A stretch of 64,000 nt of DNA. Source: CAYGDP01 sp964348665. Its GTDB lineage: Bacteria > Verrucomicrobiota > Verrucomicrobiia > Palsa-1439 > CAYGDP01. The notes under the pieces are model-generated. The model was given only the letters and a program-made list of their open reading frames with translations, did not search any database and was not told the origin of the DNA. The stretch spans positions 1 to 64,000 of the forward strand of contig CAYGDP010000003.1 of the NCBI GenBank assembly GCA_964348665.1, read 5' to 3'. Made by a program: the position numbers and the translations under genes. Of the stretch, positions 41,407-49,746 are shown piece after piece. Numbering within the stretch: the stretch's first letter is position 1; every line of letters begins with the position of its first letter.

Positions 41407-42981
41407 ATGACTCGATCCATCGCCATCTATGACACGACGCTGCGCGACGGCGCGCAGGGGGAAGGCGTCTCGTTCTCGCCCGCCGACAAACTGCGCATCG
41501 CCGAGAAGCTCGATGCGTTCGGCGCCCATTATGTCGAGGGTGGTTGGCCGGGGTCAAACCCGAAAGATATGGAATTTTTCACGCAGGCCAGAAAACTGAA
41601 ACTGCGCCACGCCAAGCTCGCCGCGTTCGGCTCGACCCGCCGCGCCAAAACGCCCACCGCGCAGGACATCAATGTCCGCGCGCTGGTCGAGGCCGCAACA
41701 CCCGTCGTGACGATTTTTGGAAAAAGTTGGCTGCTGCACGTGCGCGAGGTGCTGCGGGTCACGCCGGAAGAAAACCGCGCGATGATCGCCGACACGGTGA
41801 AGTTCTTCAAAGCCCGGCGCAAGGAAGTCATTTACGACGCCGAACATTTCTTCGATGGATACAAGGATGATCCCCGCCACGCGCTCGCTACGTTGAAAGC
41901 CGCGCAGGACGCGGGCGCAGCCGTGCTGGTCCTTTGCGATACCAACGGCGGCACGATGCCGCATGAGGTCGGCGCAATTGTCCGCGCCGTCCGCTGCGAG
42001 ATAACGACTCCGCTCGGCATCCATACCCACAACGATTGCGGTGTCGGCGTCGCCAACGCCTTGGCCGCCATCCAAGAAGGGTGTGTCCATGTGCAGGGCA
42101 CCATCAATGGCTTTGGCGAACGCGTTGGCAATTGCAATATGACTTCGCTCATCCCCAATTTACAGATCAAACTTGGCTATCGGTGCGTTCCGCGCGCCTC
42201 GTTGAAACGTCTGCGCGAGCTATCCTTGTTCGTGGACGACCTCGCCAACTTGCGTCCCGACATCAAGGCGCCGTTCGTCGGCGCGAGCGCTTTTGCCCAC
42301 AAAGGCGGAATCCACGTCAATGCGGTCGAGAAAATCGCCCACAGTTACGAACACATCAAGCCCGAAACAGTCGGTAATCGCCGCCGCGTCCTGGTCAGCG
42401 AACTAAGCGGGCGTAGCAACGTACTGATGAAAGCACACGAGCTTGGTGTGCAACTCAAGAGCGACTCGCCCGAAGCGAAGGAGATCCTCGCGCAAATCAA
42501 ACAGCTTGAACACGCCGGCTACGAATTCGAGGCCGCTGACGCGTCGTTCCAGCTTCTCGTCCAAAAAATGCTCAAGCGTCACAAGCCATTCTTTGAACAG
42601 CTTGGTTACAGGATCACGATGGACAAGGAAAACGGCAAGGCAATTTGTGAGGCAAGTGTCAAAATCCGCGTGGACGGCCAGACCGAACACACCGTCGCCG
42701 AGGGCGACGGGCCGGTTCACGCCCTCGACAGTGCCCTGCGCACCGCGCTCCAGAAGTTTTTTCCAACCATCCGCGACATCCGGCTGGTGGATTTCAAGGT
42801 TCGCATCCTCGACAGCAAAGGCGGCACCGCTGCCAAGACCCGCGTGCTAATCGAAAGCTCGGACGGCACCGAAATCTGGGGTACCGTTGGCGTCAGCGAC
42901 AACATCATTGAAGCCAGTTGGGAAGCTCTCGTGGACAGCGTCGAATACAAGCTGCTGAAGGAAGAGCGGTGCAAACGATAA
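41407..42981 (+). CDS. cimA: Citramalate synthase
   Basis: Condenses pyruvate and acetyl-CoA to (R)-citramalate, a threonine-independent route to 2-oxobutyrate and isoleucine. The 524 aa have the DRE-TIM metallolyase start IYDTTLRDGAQGEG (6-19), the metal motif GIHTHNDCGVGVANAL (about 201-216), GTINGFGERVGNCN, and a C-terminal LeuA-type allosteric domain (about 385-515). The sequence fits the bacterial CimA2-like group (formerly labelled 2-isopropylmalate synthase homologue). A 2-isopropylmalate synthase paralogue is the main alternative. Confidence 0.9.
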   Translation: MTRSIAIYDTTLRDGAQGEGVSFSPADKLRIAEKLDAFGAHYVEGGWPGSNPKDMEFFTQARKLKLRHAKLAAFGSTRRAKTPTAQDINVRALVEAATPVVTIFGKSWLLHVREVLRVTPEENRAMIADTVKFFKARRKEVIYDAEHFFDGYKDDPRHALATLKAAQDAGAAVLVLCDTNGGTMPHEVGAIVRAVRCEITTPLGIHTHNDCGVGVANALAAIQEGCVHVQGTINGFGERVGNCNMTSLIPNLQIKLGYRCVPRASLKRLRELSLFVDDLANLRPDIKAPFVGASAFAHKGGIHVNAVEKIAHSYEHIKPETVGNRRRVLVSELSGRSNVLMKAHELGVQLKSDSPEAKEILAQIKQLEHAGYEFEAADASFQLLVQKMLKRHKPFFEQLGYRITMDKENGKAICEASVKIRVDGQTEHTVAEGDGPVHALDSALRTALQKFFPTIRDIRLVDFKVRILDSKGGTAAKTRVLIESSDGTEIWGTVGVSDNIIEASWEALVDSVEYKLLKEERCKR

Positions 42982-42990
42982 TTTACGCTG

Positions 42991-45792
42991 ATGACGTCAT
43001 CTGAAATTCGACAATCGTTCCTCGACTTCTTTCGCGAGAAACAACACACCATCGTGTCCTCGTCGAGCCTTCTTCCTGATTCGCCCAACCTGCTTTTCAC
43101 CAACGCGGGGATGAACCAATTCGTCCCGATATTTCTTGGCCAGACAAAATGTCCGTACTCGCCCGGGCGCGCCGCCGACACCCAAAAATGCATCCGGGCC
43201 GGCGGCAAACACAACGACCTCGAAGACGTCGGACTGGATACCTACCACCACACGTTCTTCGAGATGCTCGGCAATTGGAGCTTCGGCGATTATTTCAAAC
43301 GCGAGGCGATTGATTGGGCGTGGGAACTGGTCGTCAACCGCTGGGGTTTCCCACCCGATCGCCTGTATGCGACCTATTTTGGCGGCGACGACGGCGTGAG
43401 CCACGTAGGCAACGCCGCACGTGGTAAAATTCCCGCCGATACCGAAGCTCGCGACCTATGGCTACGCTATCTGCCTGCAAACCAAATCGTTCCCGGCAAC
43501 CGCAAAGATAATTTCTGGATGATGGGCGACACCGGTCCCTGCGGTCCTTGCAGCGAAATCCACGTTGACCTCACACCCAATAAGACCGGCGCCAGCCTCG
43601 TCAATGCCGGCAGTCCGCACTGCATCGAAATCTGGAACCTCGTTTTTATCCAATTCAATGCCAATGCGGATGGCTCGCTTTCTCCTTTGCCAGCGAAGCA
43701 CGTGGACACGGGTATGGGTTTCGAGCGCGTCTGCGGCATCCTCCAATGCACCGATGGTTTTAAAGATTTCACTCGCCCAATCTCCAACTACAACACGGAT
43801 GTATTCTCGCCAATCTTCCGCGAGCTAGAAAAACTAAGCGGCAAGCAATACAAAGGCACACTACCGTCGCAATCTTCCAACCTCGATCCTCAATCCTCGA
43901 TAGATATCGCCTTCCGCGTCATCGCCGACCATATCCGTTGCCTAAGTTTTTCCATCGCCGACGGCATTTTGCCCAGCAACGAAGGCCGCGGCTATGTCCT
44001 GCGTCGCATTTTGCGCCGCGCTATCCGCTACGGACGCAATCTTGGCTTCCAAGAGCCATTTTTCTATAAACTCACCGATGTCGTTGCAGGAAACTTTGGC
44101 GACGTCTTTCCCGAACTCCACCGCAACAAAGCACGAATCGAAAAAATTCTCCGCGGTGAGGAGGAGAGCTTTAATCGCACACTCGATACCGGCATTTGGT
44201 TATTCAACAAAGGCGAGGAATTGCTGACAGATATGAAACAAGAATCGAGTGACATTCACGCCTCAGGAAGCATGGTAGTTAATGATGTCAAAGAAGGGGT
44301 TTTTGGAGTTGGAGTCGGCATAGTTCGAAGAGGGTCAGGAGGAGCCAAAGAACGAATCTTTTCGGGCGAGTTCGCCTTCAAACTCTACGATACCTATGGC
44401 TTCCCACTCGACCTCACCGAATTGATGGCGCGTGAACGCGGAGTGACCGTGGACGTTGCGGGCTTTGAAAAACTTATGGAAGAGCAACGCCGGCGCGCCC
44501 GAGAAGATCATGAGAAGAAGAAATCAATTGTTTCGGTCGTGAGCGAAGGTCTCAAGGTTGAACCCACCAAATTCATCGGCTACGAAAACTTGGAGGCCGA
44601 GGCAGTCGTCGAGGCGGCGGTGATGGGAGAAAAAAACGAACTTGAGTTTATCCTCGACAAAACACCGTGTTACGCCGAAATGGGCGGTCAAGTTGGTGAT
44701 ACAGGCTTCATTAGTGTCACTGGGGTTGATGAAAGTGAAGTTGGTCGCGTTCGAATCCTCGACACTCAACGCAAAAGCGAAGTGCATGTGCATCGCTCAA
44801 CACTAACGAGCGGTCGCGCACCAGAGGTCGGCGAAGCCGTCCGCGTCGTCGTGGACGCCGCCCGCCGAGCCAACATCCAGCGGCATCATACGGTCACACA
44901 TCTGTTTCACTGGGCGCTGCACGAGGTCGTCAATCGCGACGCGCGCCAGCGCGGGTCGTTGGTCGCACCCGATCATTTACGTTTTGATTTTAACAACCCG
45001 GAACGACTTACGGCGCAGCAAATTGCCGATGTAGAAAAATTGGTGAACGAGCGCATTCGCGAAAACGCGCCCGTGTTTTGGTTCGAAGTGCCGTATGCGG
45101 AAATCAAAGGCAACCCAAAGGTACAGCAGTTTTTCGGCGAGAAATACGGCGAGATCGTCCGCGTCGTGCAAGTCGGCGGTCACGACGGGCAATTTGACGG
45201 GTTTTCAGTCGAACTTTGCGGTGGAACACATACAAAGACCACGGGTGACATCGGTCTGTTCAAGATCGCACGTGAATCGGCCATCGCCGCGGGTATTCGT
45301 CGTATCGAAGCCCACTGCGGCCAGTTCGCGACGGAATTCATCGAAAAACAAAAAGACCAGGCGCGCGCCGAGATCGAAAAACAGAAGGCTTTCGAGCAGC
45401 AAAAGGAACTTGCCAAGAAACGCGAAGCGGAGTTACGAAGCAAGGCGCCCGCAATGGCCGAGCAACTGCTGGCAAAGAAACGCGGCAATTTGATTGTAGA
45501 GAATCTCGGTGAGGCGAGCAGTGATTTGCTCCGGGCCATCGGCGAAGCGCTGAAACCCAAACTTCCAAGTGGCATTGTCGTTCTGGGCGGAACATGCGAA
45601 GGAAAAGTTGCTCTTGTTTGTCTTGTAACTCCCGATCTTGTCAAGGCTGGCAAGCACGCGGGCAAGATCATCGGCGAAATCGCCAAGCTCTGCGGCGGGA
45701 GCGGGGGCGGTCGGCCCGACTTCGCGCAAGCAGGCGGCAAAGACCCCTCGAAACTGGCTGATGCGCTCGCGGCGGTGGCCAAACTCGTTTGA
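42991..45792 (+). CDS. alaS: Alanyl-tRNA synthetase with two unusual in-frame insertions
   Basis: Charges tRNA-Ala and edits mischarged Ser/Gly. The 933 aa contain the class II catalytic core (FFREKQHT, FTNAGMNQFVPIFLG, HHTFFEMLGNWSFGDYFK), the tRNA-recognition helices, the editing domain (HHTVTHLFHWALHEV, then CGGTHTKTTGDIG) and the C-Ala domain. Two segments do not fit the family. One is a low-complexity stretch at about 293-304 (SQSSNLDPQSS; 43869-43901) built from CCTCGATC/CCTCAATC words. The other is a roughly 40-residue Gly/Val/Ser-rich insert at about 414-457 (44232-44361) before FSGEFAFKLYDTYGFPLDLT. Both are in frame. Confidence 0.95.
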   Translation: MTSSEIRQSFLDFFREKQHTIVSSSSLLPDSPNLLFTNAGMNQFVPIFLGQTKCPYSPGRAADTQKCIRAGGKHNDLEDVGLDTYHHTFFEMLGNWSFGDYFKREAIDWAWELVVNRWGFPPDRLYATYFGGDDGVSHVGNAARGKIPADTEARDLWLRYLPANQIVPGNRKDNFWMMGDTGPCGPCSEIHVDLTPNKTGASLVNAGSPHCIEIWNLVFIQFNANADGSLSPLPAKHVDTGMGFERVCGILQCTDGFKDFTRPISNYNTDVFSPIFRELEKLSGKQYKGTLPSQSSNLDPQSSIDIAFRVIADHIRCLSFSIADGILPSNEGRGYVLRRILRRAIRYGRNLGFQEPFFYKLTDVVAGNFGDVFPELHRNKARIEKILRGEEESFNRTLDTGIWLFNKGEELLTDMKQESSDIHASGSMVVNDVKEGVFGVGVGIVRRGSGGAKERIFSGEFAFKLYDTYGFPLDLTELMARERGVTVDVAGFEKLMEEQRRRAREDHEKKKSIVSVVSEGLKVEPTKFIGYENLEAEAVVEAAVMGEKNELEFILDKTPCYAEMGGQVGDTGFISVTGVDESEVGRVRILDTQRKSEVHVHRSTLTSGRAPEVGEAVRVVVDAARRANIQRHHTVTHLFHWALHEVVNRDARQRGSLVAPDHLRFDFNNPERLTAQQIADVEKLVNERIRENAPVFWFEVPYAEIKGNPKVQQFFGEKYGEIVRVVQVGGHDGQFDGFSVELCGGTHTKTTGDIGLFKIARESAIAAGIRRIEAHCGQFATEFIEKQKDQARAEIEKQKAFEQQKELAKKREAELRSKAPAMAEQLLAKKRGNLIVENLGEASSDLLRAIGEALKPKLPSGIVVLGGTCEGKVALVCLVTPDLVKAGKHAGKIIGEIAKLCGGSGGGRPDFAQAGGKDPSKLADALAAVAKLV

Positions 45793-45835
45793 ATCTCCAG
45801 CCAGGCGCACGGTCTAATCTACACGGCAAATAGGC

Positions 45836-45864
45836 TTGCTTGGCAGGCCGATTACCGGTACAAG
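45836..45864 (+). promoter_or_regulatory. Candidate promoter of the small secreted protein gene
   Basis: TTGCTT (45836-45841), a 17-bp spacer and TACAAG (45859-45864) lie just upstream of an AAAGGAG ribosome site (45873-45879). Confidence 0.4.
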
Positions 45865-45887
45865 TAGTCCCGAAAGGAGAATCACAA

Positions 45888-46175
45888 ATGAAGAAACTGT
45901 ATGCAGGTTTGATTGCGGTGGCGTTCGGAGTGAGCGCGTATGCCGCAGAGACAGAAATCAAGGGTAAGCTGGGCTGCGCGCATTGCGACTATGCCGAGGC
46001 CAGCAAAGCAAAAAGCTGCGCCGTTGGCGTTAAAACGGACGATGGCAAGGTGTATATCGTCACCAATGCCGATTCAAAGCTCATGAAAGCTCGGACCAGT
46101 GGCAAAACGATCGTCGTGAAGGGCGAGGTCAGCGGGAACGAGATCAAGGCTTCTAAGACCGAAATCCAGAACTGA
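45888..46175 (+). CDS. Small secreted cysteine-containing protein (possibly DUF6370-like)
   Basis: A 95-aa protein with a signal peptide (MKKLYAGLIAVAFGVSAYA). The mature part starts AETEIKGKLGCAHCDYAEASKAKSCAVGVK: a CxxC motif plus a third Cys, then a short beta-rich segment ending EIKASKTEIQN. It resembles short exported proteins with a GCAxCxY motif that I associate tentatively with DUF6370; the function is unknown. AAAGGAG 8 nt upstream fixes the start. A strong hairpin follows the gene. Confidence 0.75.
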   Translation: MKKLYAGLIAVAFGVSAYAAETEIKGKLGCAHCDYAEASKAKSCAVGVKTDDGKVYIVTNADSKLMKARTSGKTIVVKGEVSGNEIKASKTEIQN

Positions 46176-46198
46176 TTTAGGGTCTTGCCTTTCGCTGA

Positions 46199-46233
46199 CG
46201 CGCGCCGAGGTCGCTATTTGACTTCGGCGCGCG
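46199..46233 (+). terminator. Strong GC-rich hairpin after the small secreted protein gene
   Basis: A 14-bp stem (46199-46212 with 46220-46233, one G-U) and a 7-nt loop lie between the stop at 46175 and ribBA. The following U-run is poor (GTGTTTATG). It probably ends or stabilises the upstream transcript. It does not resemble the FMN riboswitch often found before rib genes. Confidence 0.6.
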
Positions 46234-46273
46234 CGGTGTTTATGCTTCCCTCCGTTCGCCCGTGGATCAACCC

Positions 46274-47494
46274 ATGACTGCATCACGAACTTCCACAGTT
46301 GCCTTCGACCAGATCGAAGCGGTGCTCGCAGACGTTCGCGCGGGTAAAATGGTCGTTGTTACCGACGACGAAGACCGCGAGAATGAAGGCGACCTTGTCA
46401 TGGCCGCCGAAAAAGTATCCCAGCAAGCGGTAAATTTCATGGCCAAGCACGGACGCGGCCTCATCTGCGTGCCAATGACTGCGGAACGGCTCGCCGCGCT
46501 TGGCATCGAACGGATGGTCAGCGAAAACCGCGAAGGGTTCAAAACGGAGTTTATGGTGAGCGTGGATGCGCGGGAGGGAATCACCACCGGCATTAGCGCC
46601 GCCGACCGCGCTCGAACGATCGGGGTGCTCGCCAATCAACAATCACGGCCGCAAGACCTCGTCCAGCCGGGGCACATTTTTCCGCTCCGCGCCCGTGACG
46701 GTGGCGTGTTGCGCCGTGCCGGGCATACGGAAGCCGCCGTGGACTTGGCGCGACTCGCCGGTTTATCCCCAGTCGGGGTCATTTGTGAGATCCTTCACGA
46801 AGACGGCACGATGGCTCGGCTGACGGAATTGACGAAATTCTCCCGCGAACACGGCCTCAAACTCTGCGCCATTCGCGATCTGATCGAATATCGGCGTCAG
46901 CGCGAGAAATTGGTCAACAAAGAATCCGAGACAACATTGCCGACTCCGTATGGAGAATTTAAACTCCACCTCTACCGCTCGCTCCTGGACGGCCACGATC
47001 ATGTTGCTCTGACGATGGGCAACGTGCGCGGGTCCGATAGCATTCTTGTTCGCATGCATAGCGAATGTCTCACGGGCGATATTTTTCAGTCCCAACGCTG
47101 CGATTGCGGCACGCAATTGGTTCTTTCGATGAAGGCCATCGCGCGCGAGGGCTGTGGAGTGATTGTTTATCTGCGAGGGCAGGAAGGCCGCGGCATCGGG
47201 CTCGCCCATAAAATCCACGCCTATGCACTCCAAGAACAAGGCCTCGATACCGTCGAGGCCAACGAAAAACTTGGTTTCAAACCCGATCTGCGTCATTACG
47301 GCATCGGCGCGCAAATTCTCGTGGATCTCGGCCTCCACAAAATCCGGCTGCTCACGAACAACCCGAAAAAGGTGATCGGCCTCGAGGGATACAACTTGCA
47401 AATCGTCGAGCAACTCCCCATCCGCGCCACCCCCACGCCGCACAATAAGAAATATCTGGAAACCAAGAAAACCAAATTGGGACATAAACTTTAG
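46274..47494 (+). CDS. ribBA: Bifunctional 3,4-dihydroxy-2-butanone-4-phosphate synthase / GTP cyclohydrolase II
   Basis: Supplies both precursors of riboflavin. The 406 aa have a RibB domain (about 12-205; DDEDRENEGDLVMAAE, GHTEAAVDLARLAG) and a RibA domain (about 210-395) with the zinc motif SECLTGDIFQSQRCDCG and the substrate motif RGQEGRGIGL. The key residues of both enzymes are visible, so both activities are likely. GTG at 46262 is an alternative start. ribH follows after a 230-bp repeat tract. Confidence 0.95.
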   Translation: MTASRTSTVAFDQIEAVLADVRAGKMVVVTDDEDRENEGDLVMAAEKVSQQAVNFMAKHGRGLICVPMTAERLAALGIERMVSENREGFKTEFMVSVDAREGITTGISAADRARTIGVLANQQSRPQDLVQPGHIFPLRARDGGVLRRAGHTEAAVDLARLAGLSPVGVICEILHEDGTMARLTELTKFSREHGLKLCAIRDLIEYRRQREKLVNKESETTLPTPYGEFKLHLYRSLLDGHDHVALTMGNVRGSDSILVRMHSECLTGDIFQSQRCDCGTQLVLSMKAIAREGCGVIVYLRGQEGRGIGLAHKIHAYALQEQGLDTVEANEKLGFKPDLRHYGIGAQILVDLGLHKIRLLTNNPKKVIGLEGYNLQIVEQLPIRATPTPHNKKYLETKKTKLGHKL

Positions 47495-47499
47495 TGAAA

Positions 47500-47721
47500 A
47501 ACCTCAAACCTCAAACATCAAGCCTCAAGGAAGCCTCAAGCTTCAAGCGCCTACTCGCGCTCTGTCGTTCTGAGTCCGCCGCGGCGGACGAAGCATCTCG
47601 GCCGTTTGAGGCAATAAACAGCAGAAATGTTTCACTCGCACTCAACATGACATCCCGTACTCGACTTGAAGTTTGGTGTTTGAATTTTCCCAGGAGTTTG
47701 AGACTTGAAGCTTGGAGTTTC
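47500..47721. repeat. Composite intergenic repeat: word arms around a TTCTGAG element
   Basis: The left arm (47500-47552) has CCTCAAAC, CATCAAG and CTTCAAG words; the right arm (47664-47721) has the opposite-strand words TTGAAG, TTTGGTG, TTTGAG and TTGGAGTTTC. Between them (about 47563-47652) is a second element bounded by TGTCGTTCTGAG and CTCAACATGACA, containing the perfect 16-bp palindrome GTCCGCCGCGGCGGAC (47574-47589). This fills the whole 230-bp ribBA-ribH gap, and no gene is seen. Confidence 0.7.
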
Positions 47722-47724
47722 TAA

Positions 47725-48201
47725 ATGTCCCGCGCCCATCCAAAACCTGCATCACATTCGGCGCATGGCCTTCGTTTCGCCATCATCGCCGCCCGTTACA
47801 ACGCGCGTTACACGGACGCGTTGCTGTCGAGCGCCCGCGACACTCTCGCCAAGGCAGGCGCCGTCCCCAACAAAATCCGGGTCGTGCGCGTGCCCGGCGC
47901 CTTCGAAATCCCGGTCGTAGCCGCCAAGCTTGGTGCATCACGAAAATTCAACGCGCTTATTGCCCTCGGCGTCATCCTTCGCGGTGAAACCGCTCACGCC
48001 GACCTGATCGCGCAGGCGATCACGAATCGTCTTAGCGAAATCTCCGTCCGACACGGTATCCCTGTCATCCACGAAGTATTGTTGGTCGCCAATGAAGCCC
48101 AAGCCCAGGTCCGGTGTCTCGACCCCAAGCACAACCGGGGTGAGGAAGCCGCCCACACCGCCATCGAAATGGCGCGTTTGCTGAAGACGCTAAAATCGTG
48201 A
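47725..48201 (+). CDS. ribH: 6,7-dimethyl-8-ribityllumazine synthase
   Basis: Condenses the two RibBA-derived precursors to lumazine, the substrate of riboflavin synthase; it usually assembles as a pentamer or 60-mer capsid. The 158 aa contain VRVPGAFEIPVVA, the catalytic His in GVILRGETAHADLI (about 84-97) and NRGEEAAHTAIEMA at the end. The PVIHEVLLVANEAQA segment differs from the common PVxFGVLT form but keeps alignment and length. It is separated from nusB by 84 bp. Confidence 0.94.
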   Translation: MSRAHPKPASHSAHGLRFAIIAARYNARYTDALLSSARDTLAKAGAVPNKIRVVRVPGAFEIPVVAAKLGASRKFNALIALGVILRGETAHADLIAQAITNRLSEISVRHGIPVIHEVLLVANEAQAQVRCLDPKHNRGEEAAHTAIEMARLLKTLKS

Positions 48202-48237
48202 CTCGATAATAGGGCAATAAGCGTGTAATAACAGCCT

Positions 48238-48285
48238 GTTACGTTTTATCGCTTTAACGTTTCAACGTCTTTAACGATCTTTACC
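48238..48285. repeat. TTTAACG-word tract before nusB
   Basis: GTTACGTTTTATCGCTTTAA continues as CGTTTCAACGTCTTTAACG, a run of degenerate 8-9 nt words ending 2 nt before the nusB ATG. No ribosome site is apparent. Confidence 0.5.
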
Positions 48286-48729
48286 ATGAGCAAACGCCGA
48301 CAGGGTCGCGAGATCGCCATGCAGTTCCTTTACCAGAAGGATTATTCCATGGCCGACGCAAAAGATTCGCTTGATGCCACCTTGGAACGGTTTTGCTTGA
48401 CGCTCGACGATCCGCCCGCGAACGACGCGAAAGAGTTCGCCGAGGAACTCATCCGCGGTTGCGTCGCCAAACTGGACGACGTGGATGTGCGCATCCAGAA
48501 ATCCGCTGACAACTGGGACATTCACCGCATCGCCGCTGTGGACCGCGCCATCCTTCGCCTTGCCATCTATGAGATGCTCTTTCGAGACGATATCCCTCCC
48601 GTGGTCAGCATCAACGAAGCCGTCGAATTGGCCAAGAAATTTTCGACAGCCGAAAGCGGCAAGTTCGTGAACGGCGTGCTCGATCGTATCCGAAAAGAAC
48701 TGAACCGACCGGCGAGGCAGGCGAAATGA
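48286..48729 (+). CDS. nusB: Transcription antitermination factor NusB
   Basis: A 147-aa all-helical RNA-binding protein that works with NusE (S10) in rRNA antitermination. The start RRQGREIAMQFLYQKDY, the middle NWDIHRIAAVDRAILRLAIYEML and PPVVSINEAVELAKKFSTAESGKFVNGVLDRI are diagnostic. The ribH-nusB order is widely conserved. Confidence 0.96.
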   Translation: MSKRRQGREIAMQFLYQKDYSMADAKDSLDATLERFCLTLDDPPANDAKEFAEELIRGCVAKLDDVDVRIQKSADNWDIHRIAAVDRAILRLAIYEMLFRDDIPPVVSINEAVELAKKFSTAESGKFVNGVLDRIRKELNRPARQAK

Positions 48730-48862
48730 AAAACTTAAAGGCCCAAACTCCAAACTTCAGAGAAAATTCAAGCCTCAAACCGCTCGCGGATGCAACTCGA
48801 CGCGGCTTGCAGTTTGGAGTTTCCATGAAGTTTGAGGGGTGGAATTTGAAGTTTCAGGAGGC
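48727..48862. repeat. AAACTCC-word repeat with inverted arms, nusB-PHP gap
   Basis: The left arm (about 48730-48780) carries CCAAACTCCAAACTTC and TTCAAGCCTCAAAC; the right arm (about 48806-48857) carries the reverse-complement words. AAACTCCAAACT at 48745-48756 is an exact reverse complement of 48811-48822. The tract overlaps the nusB stop and ends at the AGGAGG ribosome site of the next gene. Confidence 0.7.
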
Positions 48863-48871
48863 TGCCCCCCG

Positions 48872-49708
48872 ATGAGCACCGAACGCTTTGCCGATCTCCA
48901 CTTGCACACGTTCCACTCCGACGGCACGGATTCTCCTGACTCGCTCGTCGCGCGCGCCCAACAGCAAGGGCTCGCCTGCATGGCCCTGACCGACCATGAC
49001 ACGATCAATGGCATCGCCGAAAGCCGCGCCGCCGCCGAGCGCGCGAGAATCGAGTTCATTGCTGGCGTCGAAATCACAGCGCAAATTGATGAACATGAAG
49101 TCCATATCCTCGGTTATTTTGTCGATCCAACCTGCGACGCTTTCCTGCGATTTCTTACACGCAACCAAGAGGTGCGAAGGGATCGAATCGAGCGCACTTG
49201 CGCGCGGCTGGGCGAACTCGGCGTGCCGTTATCCACCGACGCTGTCTACAAAATCGCCGGGGTCGGCTCGTGCGGACGTCCACACATCGCACGCGCGTTG
49301 GTCGAGGCGCGCCACGCCAGTTCGACCAAAGAAGCATTTCACCGCTGGCTCGGGCAAGGCAAACCCGCCTTTGTGCCGAAGTGGAAGCCGACCGTCATTG
49401 ACGCGGCGCGGCAGATTCGTGAGGCAGGCGGCATCCCATCGCTCGCCCATCCGGGATTGGCTGGGGTTGACTCCTACATTGAGGAAATGTCTAAGTTTGG
49501 ACTTCAAGCCGTCGAAGCATTTCATACCAGTCACTCGACCGAGATAACCAAGCACTATCTCAAAGTCGCGCGAAGCCTCGGTTTGCTGGTCACCGGCGGA
49601 AGCGATTGTCACGGCCAGGCGAAAGGGTCGCCGACGATGGGAAGCGTGAAACTACCGTATGAGTATGTCGAAGCATTGAAAGCGGCGAGTGGAAAAGGTG
49701 TTCGGTAG
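48872..49708 (+). CDS. PHP-domain phosphoesterase (RNase AM/TrpH-like)
   Basis: A 278-aa polymerase-and-histidinol-phosphatase fold hydrolase. Metal ligands are visible in DLHLHTFHSDGT (7-18), LTDHDTINGI, GVEI, AHPGL and GSDCHG near the end. The closest described group is YciV/RNase AM, which removes 5'-terminal nucleotides from short RNAs or cleaves 3',5'-nucleotide bisphosphates. The ATG at 48872 is chosen because AGGAGG lies 10 nt upstream and the family begins just before DLHLHT. Confidence 0.88.
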   Translation: MSTERFADLHLHTFHSDGTDSPDSLVARAQQQGLACMALTDHDTINGIAESRAAAERARIEFIAGVEITAQIDEHEVHILGYFVDPTCDAFLRFLTRNQEVRRDRIERTCARLGELGVPLSTDAVYKIAGVGSCGRPHIARALVEARHASSTKEAFHRWLGQGKPAFVPKWKPTVIDAARQIREAGGIPSLAHPGLAGVDSYIEEMSKFGLQAVEAFHTSHSTEITKHYLKVARSLGLLVTGGSDCHGQAKGSPTMGSVKLPYEYVEALKAASGKGVR

Positions 49709-49746
49709 GAGATGTTTGGCAGGCGAGAAACAGAGACCAAATCCCC

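Noticed and set aside
41344..42990. T-box or leader peptide before cimA or alaS
   Set aside because: alaS starts 9 nt after cimA, and the cimA spacer holds only repeat words with no specifier or terminator pair.
46176..46273. FMN riboswitch before ribBA
   Set aside because: The region is too short and lacks the conserved riboswitch segments; only one strong hairpin is present.
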